Of a stretch of 64,000 bases of DNA, positions 44,189-54,172 are shown in pieces. The first letter of the stretch is position 1. Each line of letters starts with the position of its first letter. The notes under the pieces were generated by a model, which made no database searches, had not been told where the DNA came from, and saw nothing but the letters and a program-made list of their open reading frames with translations. The translations under genes and the position numbers were made by a program. Source of the DNA: Cladopsammia gracilis. Taxonomy: Eukaryota > Cnidaria > Anthozoa > Scleractinia > Dendrophylliidae. Where the stretch lies: assembly GCA_022457155.1 (NCBI GenBank), contig JAJGOT010000037.1, positions 2,374,501 through 2,438,500 of the forward strand, in the 5' to 3' direction.

Positions 44189-44470
44189 CATAGTTAATCG
44201 AGAGACTGGTTGTTAAACCTGAGAATTGTCTTTGTTCGCTGTTTTTGTTATCGTTTTTCGTCCTTGACCGTGCACAACACAATAGATGTTGATCTGTTGT
44301 TCGAGCAACTGACCAATAAAAAATGGTGCTATTAAGTAATTCAGTCATAGGGTGTGATCAATAAAACAAACGATGTGCACGGTCACGGTCGGTTCAACAT
44401 AATTTGCAGCTCCTTTGTTATCGCCATTGAAGTCTGCAAGGTTTCATAACCAGTCTCTCGATTAACTATG
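44189..44470. mobile_element. TIR element with CATAG ends and 7-bp TSD
   Basis: The inverted ends are catagttaatcgagagactg. ATTTAAG lies at 44182-44188 and 44471-44477. An internal inverted pair surrounds ccttgaccgtgcac. The same end type (CATAG plus a 7-bp duplication) occurs at 60571-62051. Non-coding, 282 bp. Confidence 0.8.
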
Positions 44471-44479
44471 ATTTAAGCC

Positions 44480-45127
44480 GTCAAGCCAGGTCGCTTAAGC
44501 TTCTTGCCAATTAATTTCGGCCAATCACATTTAGCCAGCGTTCAAACAACCGATAAGGGCATGTCACAGGTGATATAATTTGCATTTGTCGCGAATTAAA
44601 TTGGCCAAAAAAAAAAAGCAATGTATCCTCGGAAAGAAATAGGCTTCGCTTTTTCTTCTCCTACTTCGAATAGCAAGCAACTTGTGTCTTTGCTGAAACC
44701 TTCTCCTCCCTCGATTCTGGAACACATAAGATATATATTTGCAAGCGTCTCTGTTTTCCGCCATATGTCTTACTATTCCACAAATAACAAGGGACAAACA
44801 TCAAGAAAAACGAATAAAGATCTGTCCGTAAAAACTTATTAATTATTTAAGCTGCTTAAGGGACTGTGCAATAATTATGGGGGAAGGGGGGGGGGGGGGG
44901 TGGAAAACCAGAGGGGGGGTGCATAAAGTAAAATCAAAGCAAGGATGGGGGGCTCAAAGTAAAATAAGTCACTCGAGAGGACTTATATTCTCACTGCAAG
45001 GCTTGATGATCTGTTCTGTGGCTGAACTGCAATTTCAATCTGTTGCAATGCGATTATCTATTCTTCTCTATCCATATAATAAAGAGACGAATATTGTGAT
45101 AAAGCGTTTCTGGCTTTTAAAATTTGT
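44480..45127. other. No gene recognised; G-run at 44889-44901
   Basis: AT-rich with a G-rich patch at 44880-44955. The open frames at 44564-44842 and 44877-45131 have no family features. Confidence 0.45.
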
Positions 45128-45286
45128 ATAGCCCAATTTCGATATAATAAAATTCAACTTGAAACAAGAGACATCACTGCGAGGCTTAGGGGAATGATAA
45201 AGGATTTATACGGTTTATTCCCCTAAGCCTCGTATAGTGTTGTCTTTTGTTTTTAATTGAATTTTAATGTATCGAAATTGGGCTAT
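45128..45286. mobile_element. Foldback MITE with a strong central hairpin
   Basis: The ends are atagcccaatttcgatataa and, inverted, atagcccaatttcgatacat. The centre is cgaggcttaggggaat / attcccctaagcctcg. The whole 159 bp can fold on itself. Confidence 0.82.
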
Positions 45287-45470
45287 TGTCAACTACATTT
45301 GAACAGTACAATATAGTTAAACACCAATGCAAATATTTTGCCCTGGTAAAAATAATTTGCTGGAGTTCAAATATTTTGCACTGGTTCAAAATAAATGGTT
45401 AAACTAGTGCAAACAAAATTGCACCAAAATCGTAATTTCACGACAACATAGATAATCCTACTGCAACAGA

Positions 45471-45560
45471 TTGAAGATGTACCTCAACCAGCGTGGTCTT
45501 AAGATCAGTGGAGGTAAAGTGGCACTGGTTGCACGAGTTCTCCAGTACGCTCGTGGTGAT
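45471..45560 (+). pseudogene. Possible exon fragment with a SAP-like motif
   Basis: The frame reads LKMYLNQRGLKISGGKVALV then ARVLQYARG. The pattern L..YL..RGL..SG.K..L..RVL is that of a SAP DNA-binding helix-turn-helix. It is preceded by ctactgcaacag, which could serve as a splice acceptor. No neighbouring exons were recognised, so it may be a stray or captured exon. Confidence 0.35.
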
Positions 45561-45834
45561 CATTTTTACCGAGGGGGGCACTCCAGATCGTCCTTTTTTT
45601 GGGGGGGTAGGGGGGAAAGTATTTTATTGATAATACATAGACCAATATTTAAATGCAAAAAAGGAGAAATAGATAGAAAAGAAACTAGTGACTAACGAAC
45701 TAGTAAAATAACAATATAGATAACAAAACAATAAATCTTACAATCACACTAATAATATATATCCATAGCCCAAGCCTAACAGCGTAGCACTTTGAACAAG
45801 CTTAACTAAGGTGAAACTTAACTAAGGTGAAAGG

Positions 45835-46640
45835 TTGGAAGCACAAGAATTAAGATTGACGAACGGGCTATTTTCAATTTTAGCAATTCTCAAAAACAGT
45901 ATTCATTTACGCGACCGTCTGCACAGTACATTTTTATAGACCGTACAAAAGTTCACAAAAACAACTTTTCTCTGTCTAGAATAACTATTACCACTAGTTT
46001 CCGAATAAAATACAGTTTATGTTTGTCAAAAATTGCCCGAGAAACTGATTTGAAAATCAGAAATTGCAAAAATACACAAACATATTTGCATAAGGCGATG
46101 CGAGTGAAGATGGAACTGTACTATAAAATCAAAGTCTTGTTTTGTTTACATAAAATCGCTTTTTAATCTATCTAATGAATGAACAAACACATAAAAATGG
46201 ACAACACAATCTTCTTTCGAAAAAATTTATTCAAATCTCCATTAGTTTACGTTTAAAAGCAAAACGCGTTCCATTTAATTATAGCTCATCGAGTTCAAGC
46301 TTTCTTCGATGAAATTCAAGAGATCGATACAACTGAATTTAAGCACGTTTTAAAATCAATTCTCCAAAACTAACAATAACTCTAATAAAAAGTCACTCAC
46401 AGATTGATATCAACATAAATTCTCATCGAAAACTGTAATCTGTTTTACCTTTAAGTCCCTCGCTTGCTTGGAAATTCAAATCTCCGCTTTTTGTTCTGAA
46501 ATCCGTAGAAAACAAACATCTCCCGCATTGATAAAAACGTAATACATGAAGTTCCTCGAAGCAAGATTTTATCCCTGAAAGCTCGTCTTTTTCCACTAAA
46601 GCGTCTTCTGAGTATGCCTTAATTAGTATCCCTGTCTTGA
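45835..46640 (-). repeat. Dispersed repeat, inverted relative to 51490-52075
   Basis: The minus strand here shares ordered blocks with 51490-52075: tactcagaag, tcttgcttcgag, cgagggactt, gagaatttatgt, ctgtttttgagaattgc and aaaattgaaa. The inner end (aaaattgaaa...agccc.gtcgtcaatctta) also matches 33022-33090. The frame at 46423-46767 lies across this repeat and may be part of a mobile element protein; I do not recognise it. Confidence 0.7.
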
Positions 46641-46968
46641 GTAGCAAACCGCGAAAAAATGCAGGAAAATAACGAGTTTTATTCTCTGCTAGACACAACA
46701 AAACAACTAAAGTGTTTACCGAGCTCACGGCTGTGTGGCCGCGCGAAAAACAAAGCCTTGCTTTCAAGATCCCGGATGTTGTTCCAACACGGCGGGCGGG
46801 CGGGTAAACACAAGCCCGCGAAACATTCCGCTAGCCATGACCATGAAAAATCACGGCATAGGTTCTATGAGTATGGAGCTGCGCAGCCAGGCCTTCGGCC
46901 TGGCAAGTGCTCCGCTATAAAGGGAAAAAGAGGAACTGGATTAGAGTGGATAAATAGGTTGAGGCACA
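46641..46968. other. CpG-rich stretch with a LINE-like fragment
   Basis: 46720-46810 is unusually GC- and CpG-rich (gcgggcgggcgggtaaacac). 46829-46920 (catgaaaaatcacgg, ataggttctatgagtatgga) is related to the LINE fragment near 32940-32995 but in the opposite orientation. Confidence 0.5.
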
Positions 46969-47750
46969 CTATCGCAATAAACAGTTGCAAATTATACACA
47001 GAGTGTAGTCCATTTGGATAACTTTAGATCGTACAGTGACTTGTTCTGAGCTAACACCGTCCAGTATTACTCTTTGAGATCTATTCGTCAGCCAGTAATT
47101 GATCCGTCGATGAAATGATCCGTTGATACCATAATGCTCTAGTTTCCTTAAAAGTCTTGTGTGTGGCACGGTATCGAATGCCTTTGAGAAGTCTAAAATT
47201 AGTAGGTCAATTTGCAATTTGTTGTCTACTGCTCTGGCGATATCTTCTATGGAGATTATCAACTGGGTCTCACAGGATCTTCCTTTACGAAAGCTATGTT
47301 GGTAATTCTTAAGGATATTAATAATTTGGTGGTTTTGAATATGCTCCATTTTTTTACAAATCACACAGGTTAGTGATAACAATTACTGGCCTGTAATTGG
47401 ATACAATGGATTCCTGCCTTTTCTTGCTGTTTGCTGTTAGCCAGTCCTGAGGCACTGAGCTGTTGTTGAGAAAGTGACTGATTAAAGATAATTGCTACAA
47501 AGGTATGGTGCGATTTGGGATGAACATTCTTTTAAGACTCTTGATGGTATGAGGTCCGGACTACTTGCTTTAATTCTTTGGGTTTACCTTCTTTAGAAGG
47601 TTTTCTATTTCTTGATTGTGATATTAGGGTTTGCTATGGGAGGGTATTTTTGTCTTGACATGTCAGGTAAGCTATCAAGATGTCCAGCATAGTGAATACA
47701 CTTTCGGACTGTTTACTAAAGATTTCTACTTTGCCTTGTCCATCTGATGC
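46969..47750 (-). pseudogene. CR1/L2-like LINE reverse transcriptase pseudogene
   Basis: In the minus strand, 47620-47540 gives PNITIQEIENLLKKVNPK in one frame. 46969-47382 then reads NYQHSFRKGRSCETQLIISI, DLLILDFSKAFDTVPHTRLL and YWLTNRSQRVILDGVSSEQV. These are RT motifs preceding the catalytic YADD block, with the DFSKAFDTVPH motif. The YADD region is lost. Several frameshifts. It directly adjoins the SINE at 47774-48048 on the same strand. Confidence 0.82.
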
Positions 47751-47773
47751 ATCTCTGCCTTGTATATACCTAG

Positions 47774-48048
47774 TAATAATAATAATAATCACTTTATTTA
47801 AGTGTCAAGGTATTTAGCGCGCGAGCACTAATTGGGGACACTAAATAAAGAAACAAATATTCAAATAGAACATAACATTTTAAAAATCCCAACTGGCAGG
47901 AGGCAAACCAGTTGGCTATTTTACAAGCGTGGTCGAGGAGTTGAACTCGGGTTTGCCGTGAAACAACTCCAGCAAGTGGTCAGAGCGGGACTTGAACCTG
48001 GGACCTCCGGATTACAAGTCCGACGCCCTAACCACTCGACCACGCTGC
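47774..48048 (-). mobile_element. tRNA-Thr-like SINE with (ATT)n tail
   Basis: The minus strand starts GCAGCGTGGTCGAGTGG. The anticodon arm is CGGACTTGTAATCCG (anticodon position TGT) and the B box GGTTCAAGTCCC. The body contains a second B-box-like piece (gagttcaactcctcgaccac) and ends ACTTAAATAAAGTGATT followed by (ATT)n at 47774-47788. The tail sequence also occurs at 50685-50710. The acceptor stem does not close, so it is not a functional tRNA gene. Confidence 0.8.
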
Positions 48049-48051
48049 ATC

Positions 48052-48053
<2 letters not shown>

Positions 48054-48143
<90 letters not shown>
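48054..48143. repeat. (AT)n microsatellite
   Basis: About 45 AT units starting immediately beside the SINE head; AT-rich variants continue to about 48195. Overlapping open frames are Ile-Tyr repeats. Confidence 0.97.
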
Positions 48144-48146
<3 letters not shown>

Positions 48147-48426
48147 TATATATTATAGTATAATATATACCTTTATATATACATACCTTTATATATTTAT
48201 TGGATGTTCTTTTTTGGGTAAGTCCTTAACAAGCAGGTCGCCATATCGTTCAAAGTAAGATATATTCAAATAGCTTTCATTACAATTTTGCCACACAATG
48301 AATATCAAAGTAGTGTTGTACCAAGCAGAATTCTGTTGTCAAGGCAGAATTTTTGAGCAGGATACGCGATTTTTACGAGCATGTCGGCAGGCAGAATACG
48401 CCAATTTACAAGCAGAATGTATCTAA

Positions 48427-48546
48427 GGCCCGGTTGAAACGTCGAACTTCACATGTGCCGAACCTAATGCAAATGAGCAAGAACAATAGATTTTTCTCAA
48501 TTGCATTAGGTTCGGCACATGTGAAGTTCGACGTTTGAACCGGGCC
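48427..48546. mobile_element. Compact 120-bp MITE with TAA target duplication
   Basis: The inverted ends ggcccggttgaaacgtcgaa and ggcccggttcaaacgtcgaa extend through cttcacatgtgccgaaccta. TAA lies at 48424-48426 and 48547-48549. Its terminus is shared with 24473-24875. Harbinger-like by duplication type (inference). Confidence 0.88.
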
Positions 48547-48549
48547 TAA

Positions 48550-49185
48550 GCCTAACTTTTAGACATGATGTCAACGAATAAAAAAACACATTTCGGAAAC
48601 AATTATTTACGCGGCTACAATATTTGAATGATTTATAACTCAGAACGAAGCTCGTTTTAAACATTATTTTAAAACATTAAGAATGCAACCAATGCGTTGT
48701 TGTTAAAGGATCTTTTGAGCCTCGCTATTGTTTTAGTTTCAAATGTCGTGTCAGTTGTAAATTAAAACCTCCCCCGCGGGTGAGCTTGCCACTTAGCTCG
48801 GTCCCGCCGAGGATTCTCTCGGAAATTTTAAAATTCCCTTGTTAAAAGGCATTGTTTCACGGTTGATCGCTTTTGCCCTTACATGGACAAAAACGATCAA
48901 GAATATAACACTTACATTCCTGTCGAATTTGAGCGGCTTTTCTTAATGCGTATTTGTTTTACGAATTGAGGTAGCAAGAGGAAATATCTGTAGAGATAAT
49001 GCTATGTGAACAATTTTAATTAAGTTGCTCTTTACTTGACGGTACTCGTTTTTACATGTGGATAATTTGCTCAGCACTAAGCTTAAAATATAAAATATCA
49101 GCAAGACCACAGCGACAAACCGTTGAGTGGTGCCGGATCTCCCAGTTGTAGACCTGGATCAGTACAATAATTACTTGTATAATTC
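48550..49185. other. No gene recognised
   Basis: AT-rich. The short GC patch at 48770-48825 has no coding signal. Confidence 0.45.
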
Positions 49186-50552
49186 AGAAAACGGCAAACT
49201 GATCCTTACGGCAAGGCGACGAAGGAGTAAATAAAAGAATAAAACAAAATTTATATTTAAACGAATTTGCCCAATATTTCGGTTTGAAAACAAACCTTCT
49301 TCAGGGGCTAACAGAAAAATGAAAAATGAAGTTAAAACTAAAAGTTCGTTACAAATAAGAGTTTGAAATTATGAAAATAAAAACAATAGATTATTATTGG
49401 TGCAGGAGACTAGGTGTCGTATGTCAATGAGTTTCGTCACGTCTATTTATTCCTAGAGGAGATAACGTTTTCCCTTTGTGTATCAAATGAGCCTCTCTCG
49501 CCTTTCTCACTGCGTCACGATTGCTGCGTATGAGTTCAAGTGGGATTAGAAGAACATCATTGATTGAATGTCCAGCTTGATTGAAATGTAGGGAGACAGG
49601 AGTGGGATCGTTGAGTTGATGATGGTTTATGATGGAACGGCGGTGTTCTCCAAATCGTTCATTAAGTTGCCGTTTGGTTTCTCCGATGTATTGGCATTTA
49701 CATTTCTTACATTCAATCAAGTAAATAAGATTTTTGGATTTGCAGGATAAGTTGTCGGTGATTTTTCTTTGTTCATTGGTTGCGGTAAAAATGTAATTTG
49801 TTTGGCCTTCTTGGAGAAAAGGACAGGTGAGGCAACGTGGATGGTTGCATCTAAAAACTCCGGCAGGTTGTTGCGCGTGAGGTGTATTATTGTGGAGCGT
49901 GGAATGTACCAAAAGGTCACGAAGGCTTGCGTGACGTCTGTAAGCAGTAAATGGAGGCACAGGGAAGGCGTCTTTGCAGTTAGGGGAGGATTGAAGGATG
50001 TTAAGGTGTTTTTTTTAGGACTGAAGATATTTTACGAAGAGCAGGGTTGAAGGTTATAACAAATGGCGTGCGATCTGTTGTGGAATTTGTGTGTTCCTGT
50101 TGCTTGAGTGTTTCGTGCCGTGGGATGGCGCGGACTCTGGTTACAGCTCTTTGTAGGGAGGGTCGGCTGTACCCTCGTTTTATAAGATAATTAACAAGTT
50201 CTTTGCTACGTTGATCAAAGAAGGTGTCGGTGGAACATATGCGGCGTATTCGGAGAAGGAGGCTGAATGGAATAGTTTTCTTGGTGTGGTTAGGGTGACA
50301 GGAAGACTTGAGAAGGTACTGATGTTTGTCAGTGGGTTTTGTATGTTGATCTGTGTGGATTAGGTTGTTGCTGAGGTGTACCAGTACATCTAGGAAGGGT
50401 AGGGACTGATGCAAAGAAACTGAATATTCATGGGTAAACTTGATGTTGGAGTGGATGGAATTTAAGTATCCGATGAAGGTTTTAAGTTTCTCTTCTCCTT
50501 CTTTTATTTACTCCTTCGTCGCCTTGCCGTAAGGATCAGTTTGCCGTTTTCT
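49186..50552 (-). pseudogene. 5'-truncated Penelope-like element with GIY-YIG endonuclease
   Basis: Minus strand: FLDVLVHLSNNLIHTDQHTK, TKPTDKHQYLLKSSCHP and LVNYLIKRGYSRPSLQRAV (50001-50414) form the end of a PLE reverse transcriptase. After one frameshift in a homopolymer near 50010 comes 49424-49960: SLRDLLVHS, CNHPRCLTCPFL, then the endonuclease KNLIYLIECKKCKCQYIGET with RFGEHRRSI. The GIY-YIG signature is present as IYLI...QYIG, and the arginine and glutamate helix is present. The YxDD catalytic part is missing: truncation falls near 50500. Inverted 46-50-bp copies of one sequence (cttacggcaaggcgacgaag) close both ends, at 49188-49235 and 50502-50551. A hammerhead-like motif follows the stop codon. 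The rest of the coding region is nearly intact, so this is a fairly recent insertion. Confidence 0.88.
49269..49308 (-). ncRNA. Hammerhead-ribozyme-like motif in the PLE 3' region
   Basis: The minus strand reads GCCC CTGAAGA, then A, then GGTTTG-TTTT-CAAACC, GAAA, TATT and GGGC. CTGAAGA fits the CUGANGA core, the six-base-pair stem II is perfect, GAAA follows as expected, and the outer GCCC/GGGC pair as a stem. One extra A between the core and stem II, and no clear cleavage triplet, argue against activity. PLEs are known to carry hammerhead motifs in their terminal repeats (established knowledge). Confidence 0.5.
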
Positions 50553-50842
50553 AAGCTTAAAACCCCATTTACACGCGCTAAAAGTTCGGCACGGTACTAA
50601 TGATTTTTGGGTTCGGCACTCTCAATTATCTTTCCAAACACAATGTGGCACTGGTGCCCAAAATTTTCGAGGTAAATAAATAAATAAATCACTTTATTTA
50701 AGTGTCAAGACTACCTCCAGGAGGTACAAGAATTTGGTTTTATCGACTGAGTCGATAGGGTAAATTAGCCACCGTAAAAAGATTCGAGAAAGCTGACTTT
50801 TCGAGCGCTAGCCCTTCGTCGGAGCGAATCTCCAGGAGGTAG
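50553..50842. repeat. Terminal-repeat-like segment, SINE tail and a short inverted pair
   Basis: 50568-50590 reads ccccatttacacgcgctaaa, followed by ttcggcacggtac; the same start, inverted, ends at about 59503. 50681-50718 (aataaataaataaatcactt, tatttaagtgtcaag) matches the tail of the SINE at 47774. gactacctccaggaggt at about 50729 is mirrored by ctccaggaggtagtc at about 50830. Confidence 0.55.
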
Positions 50843-51489
50843 TCTCGGCACGGGTAAAAGAAGCACCGTGCCAAAAAATGTTCGATTTCTAATAATTATT
50901 TTTGTTTTTTGTGTCACGATTTTTAATGCAAATTTATGCACGCATATTTTAAATTGCGCACTTTCGGTTCATGTTTCCGCCATTTACACTTCCTGTTTAG
51001 TGACTTCAGGTTACTGTCACTTCCGGCAAAACAGCGTTACTTACGTGTCACGGCGGCATCTGCTACAATCCTACATACATTACTATGTTCACATTTGGTA
51101 TATAAAGACTTAGAAGAATCACTGGCTTCATTGTGGTACAGCCTTCATTTCCAAAACATTCAATAGTAAACAACGTGGTTTGCAGGAACGATGACTGAGT
51201 GAAAGGAGTAACTTATCTCCAGATCAGACATCTTCTTATCATGTTTAAAATATATCATAAAATTTTCTTTCGCATGCGCATGTGTAAAGGCTGCTTGGAG
51301 CCTCTTGTTTTTATTTTTGTGTGTGTATGTGTGTCACGATTTTGCATGTTAAATTTATGCACGCATATTTTAGTAACCGGGTCTCGGGTCACTTACCAAT
51401 TTCTACAAAAATGGTTACCACGCTCGGCATGTGCTTGGTTTTTAAAACCGTAGATTCGTGTTATCGGAGTAATTACTCACATTTAAAAT
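50843..51489. other. No gene recognised; dispersed octamer-containing motif
   Basis: gtgtcacgat with atgcaaatttatgcacgcat at about 50911-50947, and again near 51333-51371 in slightly altered form. A third copy is near 22226-22262. Confidence 0.45.
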
Positions 51490-52075
51490 ATTCAAAATAG
51501 AAAGAGAAAGCTTTAAAGAATACTCAGAAGCCGCTATAGTGGAGAAAAAGGAGGGCTTTAAGCGACTAAATCTTGCTTCGAGAAACTTCATACGTTTTCG
51601 GGGCGATCAAATCCAAAGAAGCGGAGTTTTAAAGAATTTTCAAGCAGGCGAGGGACTTTACCGTAACAGAAATTTCATTTTTCGGTGAGAATTTATGTCG
51701 ATATCAATTTGTGATTGACTTTTTCTTTGTGTTCTGTGTTCTCTTTAGTTTTGCATTTTGGAGAAATGTATGTTACATGATATTATGTAAACAAAACTTG
51801 AATTTTATAGTTCTATTAAACTTCGCACGCGTCGCCTTACGCAAAGATGTCTGTGTATTTTTTGCAATTTTGATTTCCAAATCAGTTTCTCGGGCAATTT
51901 TCAATACACAACTGGTGTATTTTATTCGGAGTAAACATACTTGTTATTCTAGACCGAGCAAAGGTTGCTTTTGTGACCTTTTGTACACTGTAAACACAGA
52001 GTCAACGGCAGACGGTCGCGTAATACTGTTTTTGAGAATTGCCAAAATTGAAAAATAGCCCGGTCGTTTACTGAT
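51490..52075 (+). repeat. Dispersed repeat, direct partner of the 45835-46640 copy
   Basis: Blocks shared with the reverse complement of 45835-46640 in the same order (see that entry). An open frame at 51711-52058 lies across it but has no family features. Ends with gccaaaattgaaaaatagcc, as at about 33022. Confidence 0.7.
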
Positions 52076-52251
52076 TTTATTGTTTTTAAAAATAATCTTT
52101 TCAAATGTAACAGAAAGCAGTTATGGTTTGGGAAACATTAGACGCAAACTTGTTCGAATGTTTTCTTCATGAAGCCAATAATCACGGGAAACGCTAGTAA
52201 ATATAATTGAATTAAATAGCGCTTTCTGAAATAAAGTTTGCTTTCAAGATT

Positions 52252-52291
52252 TTTTTGATTCGCGAAAACAATATGCGAATCATCTTCAGGG
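52252..52291 (-). ncRNA. Second hammerhead-like motif (PLE remnant)
   Basis: The minus strand reads CCCTGAAGAT, then GATTCGC...GCGAATC as a seven-base-pair stem, then AAAAAA. Same plan as 49269-49308 but with a longer loop and GAAA decayed. Probably the last trace of another PLE end; no protein remains. Confidence 0.35.
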
Positions 52292-52421
52292 ATAAGAATG
52301 GCATTCTATATACACAAAGGAAAAGTCGGAAATTTTAGAAAACACTAGATATAATAAAGCAGGTTGCTGAATTTAAATATCTAAATATTTATTTTGTGAT
52401 GTTTATGATATAATTCGCGGC

Positions 52422-52548
52422 TCATCCCCGGTGTACTATCTCACAGCTGACATCACAATAGCAAAACAATACTGATGATGCAATCCAAAATCTAAATAAG
52501 GATAGGATGAACAAAAGAAAATCATAAATTATATTACACCGGGGATGA
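52422..52548. mobile_element. Short TIR MITE
   Basis: tcatccccggtgta at the left and tacaccggggatga at the right, 127 bp in all. Target duplication not clear. Confidence 0.65.
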
Positions 52549-53280
52549 CCCTAATTCGCAGACGCCAGCTCTCTGCGCTGCAATTAGGATAAGCTTATTA
52601 AATAAATCGCCAAGCCTTCCGGAAGCAGAAAATCACTGAATTCTGATACGTGTTTGACTCTTTTAATCAAAGGAAAGACATTTTCATTCAAGGAAATAAG
52701 AGTCATTCAAAAGTTTCAACCTTTTATGTAAAAATATATTTTGGATTGGCCATATAAAAACAGTTTGCTGTCAAATTACATTATGAAATTTGCATGAAAG
52801 CAAAATTGTGTATTGTGCTTTGAAGAAACTGTGAAGCCTGGAAAAAACGTATTATAGATGGCAAAATCAAAGCATTTTTTTAAAGAACTAGCTTTAAGTT
52901 ATGGAAACATTTCATTTCGATTTGGTCTTCAAATCACGGAGAGATTTTAGTGAATGCGTCACGCAACGTTTATTAGGGAGCTTAAGATCCAGGACGCGAC
53001 GGTTTTGAGACGCGGCCGGAAGTAATTTTTCACAGAAAAGCAGCAGTCCGCTTGCCTCGGAGTGCTGGCTCGCAGCGTCGCCGTCGCGTAGAGAACTCGA
53101 GTCAGAAGGATTTGGCGTTGTGTAGAAAACGTGAGTATTAAATGTTCTTGTTTTGAAGAAAACGGTGTATTAAGTGCCAACTCTAAACATAAATCGAAAC
53201 CTTGATTCATATTGAAACTTTCTAGCGAAATTTACTCCGCAAAAAATGGGAAAGCTCTGACTTTTTTTAACTTTATTTAC

Positions 53281-53781
53281 AGGTTGACTTTGGTTAGCGA
53301 AGAATGGCTTCGACAAAATCTTCGAAGTAAGTTGTGCCTCCAAGCTTCCTCTTTTGTCCCCCTGTTTTTTACCCTTGTATTTAGCAAAATTAAGCGTTAA
53401 TTTGCTAAGAACATCCAAGAAGTGATGTTTCGTGGAATTAAGCACAAAATTATTTTCAACTCAGTCTGAGCTCAAATTTAACTCGGTTTTAAAGATGTTG
53501 TTGTTTTATTTTTTCTTTTAGTTCGGTGATGTCTTGGACAAACGACCACGGCATAATCCTGTGTAGGGAAGTTGCCAAGTCCACACAGACAAGAAGCCTG
53601 TGGGAAAAAATTGCCGACTTTGAATAAATGTTCAGTGTTGATAAGCGGTCGGTTCGCGACCACGTGGGAATTCTTGTTATTAGGTACAAGAAAAAAACTG
53701 AGGGATGAAGAAAAAGCTGCGGGAATAACGCCAGACGAGCCCTCCGAATTAGAGAATGCTTTGGATAGGAGGAACTCTTAA
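53281..53781 (+). pseudogene. Harbinger accessory (Myb/SANT-like) protein fragments
   Basis: The plus frame at 53680-53778 reads LLLGTRKKLRDEEKAAGITP and DEPSELENALDRRN. This resembles the linker after the trihelix/Myb domain in Harbinger accessory proteins (..RD...EERKASGI.PEEPTELD.AL). The upstream VSEEWLRQNLR could belong to the same protein. Most of the DNA-binding domain is gone. The family helps the transposase enter the nucleus and bind DNA. Confidence 0.5.
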
Positions 53782-54048
53782 GGTTTCAACAAGTAAAGAG
53801 ATATCTCCCTTTTCCACGCGAAAATTTGCTTTACATTTAGACGGGTCTTCATTTACAAGAAAAAAATTCTCATACGACGAGTGAGCAAACGGAGGATTCT
53901 GCGGTGTGTATGCCTCGTACAACACGGCAAATTCTTCATCATCAATGATTTCTTCTTCCAAGCACAATAGCAACATTTCTTGGACTTCTTTGAACGAGCT
54001 CATTTTATATTTTGCGTTTTCTTTTGTCAAAACAAAAATCTTTAACAA
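53749..54048 (-). pseudogene. Harbinger transposase N-terminal fragment
   Basis: The minus frame reads VQEMLLLCLEEEIIDDEEFA, YEAYTPQNPPFAHSSYENF and NFRVEKGDISLLVETLRVPP. The leader and the F.F.K.DI..L...L..P block match the start of HARBI1-type transposases. The DDE catalytic region that should follow has been deleted; the frame ends at the junction with the Myb-like fragment. Confidence 0.7.
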
Positions 54049-54172
54049 CCGCGTCGCATCGCAAAACTTAAAAGTTTATTTTCCCGAGCTTAAAACGGCG
54101 TTCTCGTTCCAGGCTTTAGCTCGGTCACCGCGTTCTAAAACCCGTCGCGTCCTGGATCTTAAGCTCCCTATT

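Larger units (their letters stand above)
52975..54169. mobile_element. PIF/Harbinger-like transposon remnant
   Basis: The inverted ends are agggagcttaagatccagga, continuing cgcgacgg. ATT lies at 52972-52974 and 54170-54172, a 3-bp duplication. Inside are a minus-strand transposase fragment (53749-54048) and a plus-strand Myb-like fragment (to 53781). Two genes converging from opposite ends is the usual Harbinger layout. At 1.2 kb it is internally deleted. Confidence 0.8.

Noticed and set aside
48000..48048. Functional tRNA-Thr gene
   Set aside because: The acceptor stem does not pair and the sequence runs into a retroposon with an (ATT)n tail.
47832..48258. Frames across the SINE and (AT)n array
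   Set aside because: Translations of a tRNA-like SINE and of a microsatellite.
53478..53689. Minus-strand frames with prolines and cysteines
   Set aside because: Antisense to the Myb-like fragment of the Harbinger remnant; no domain.
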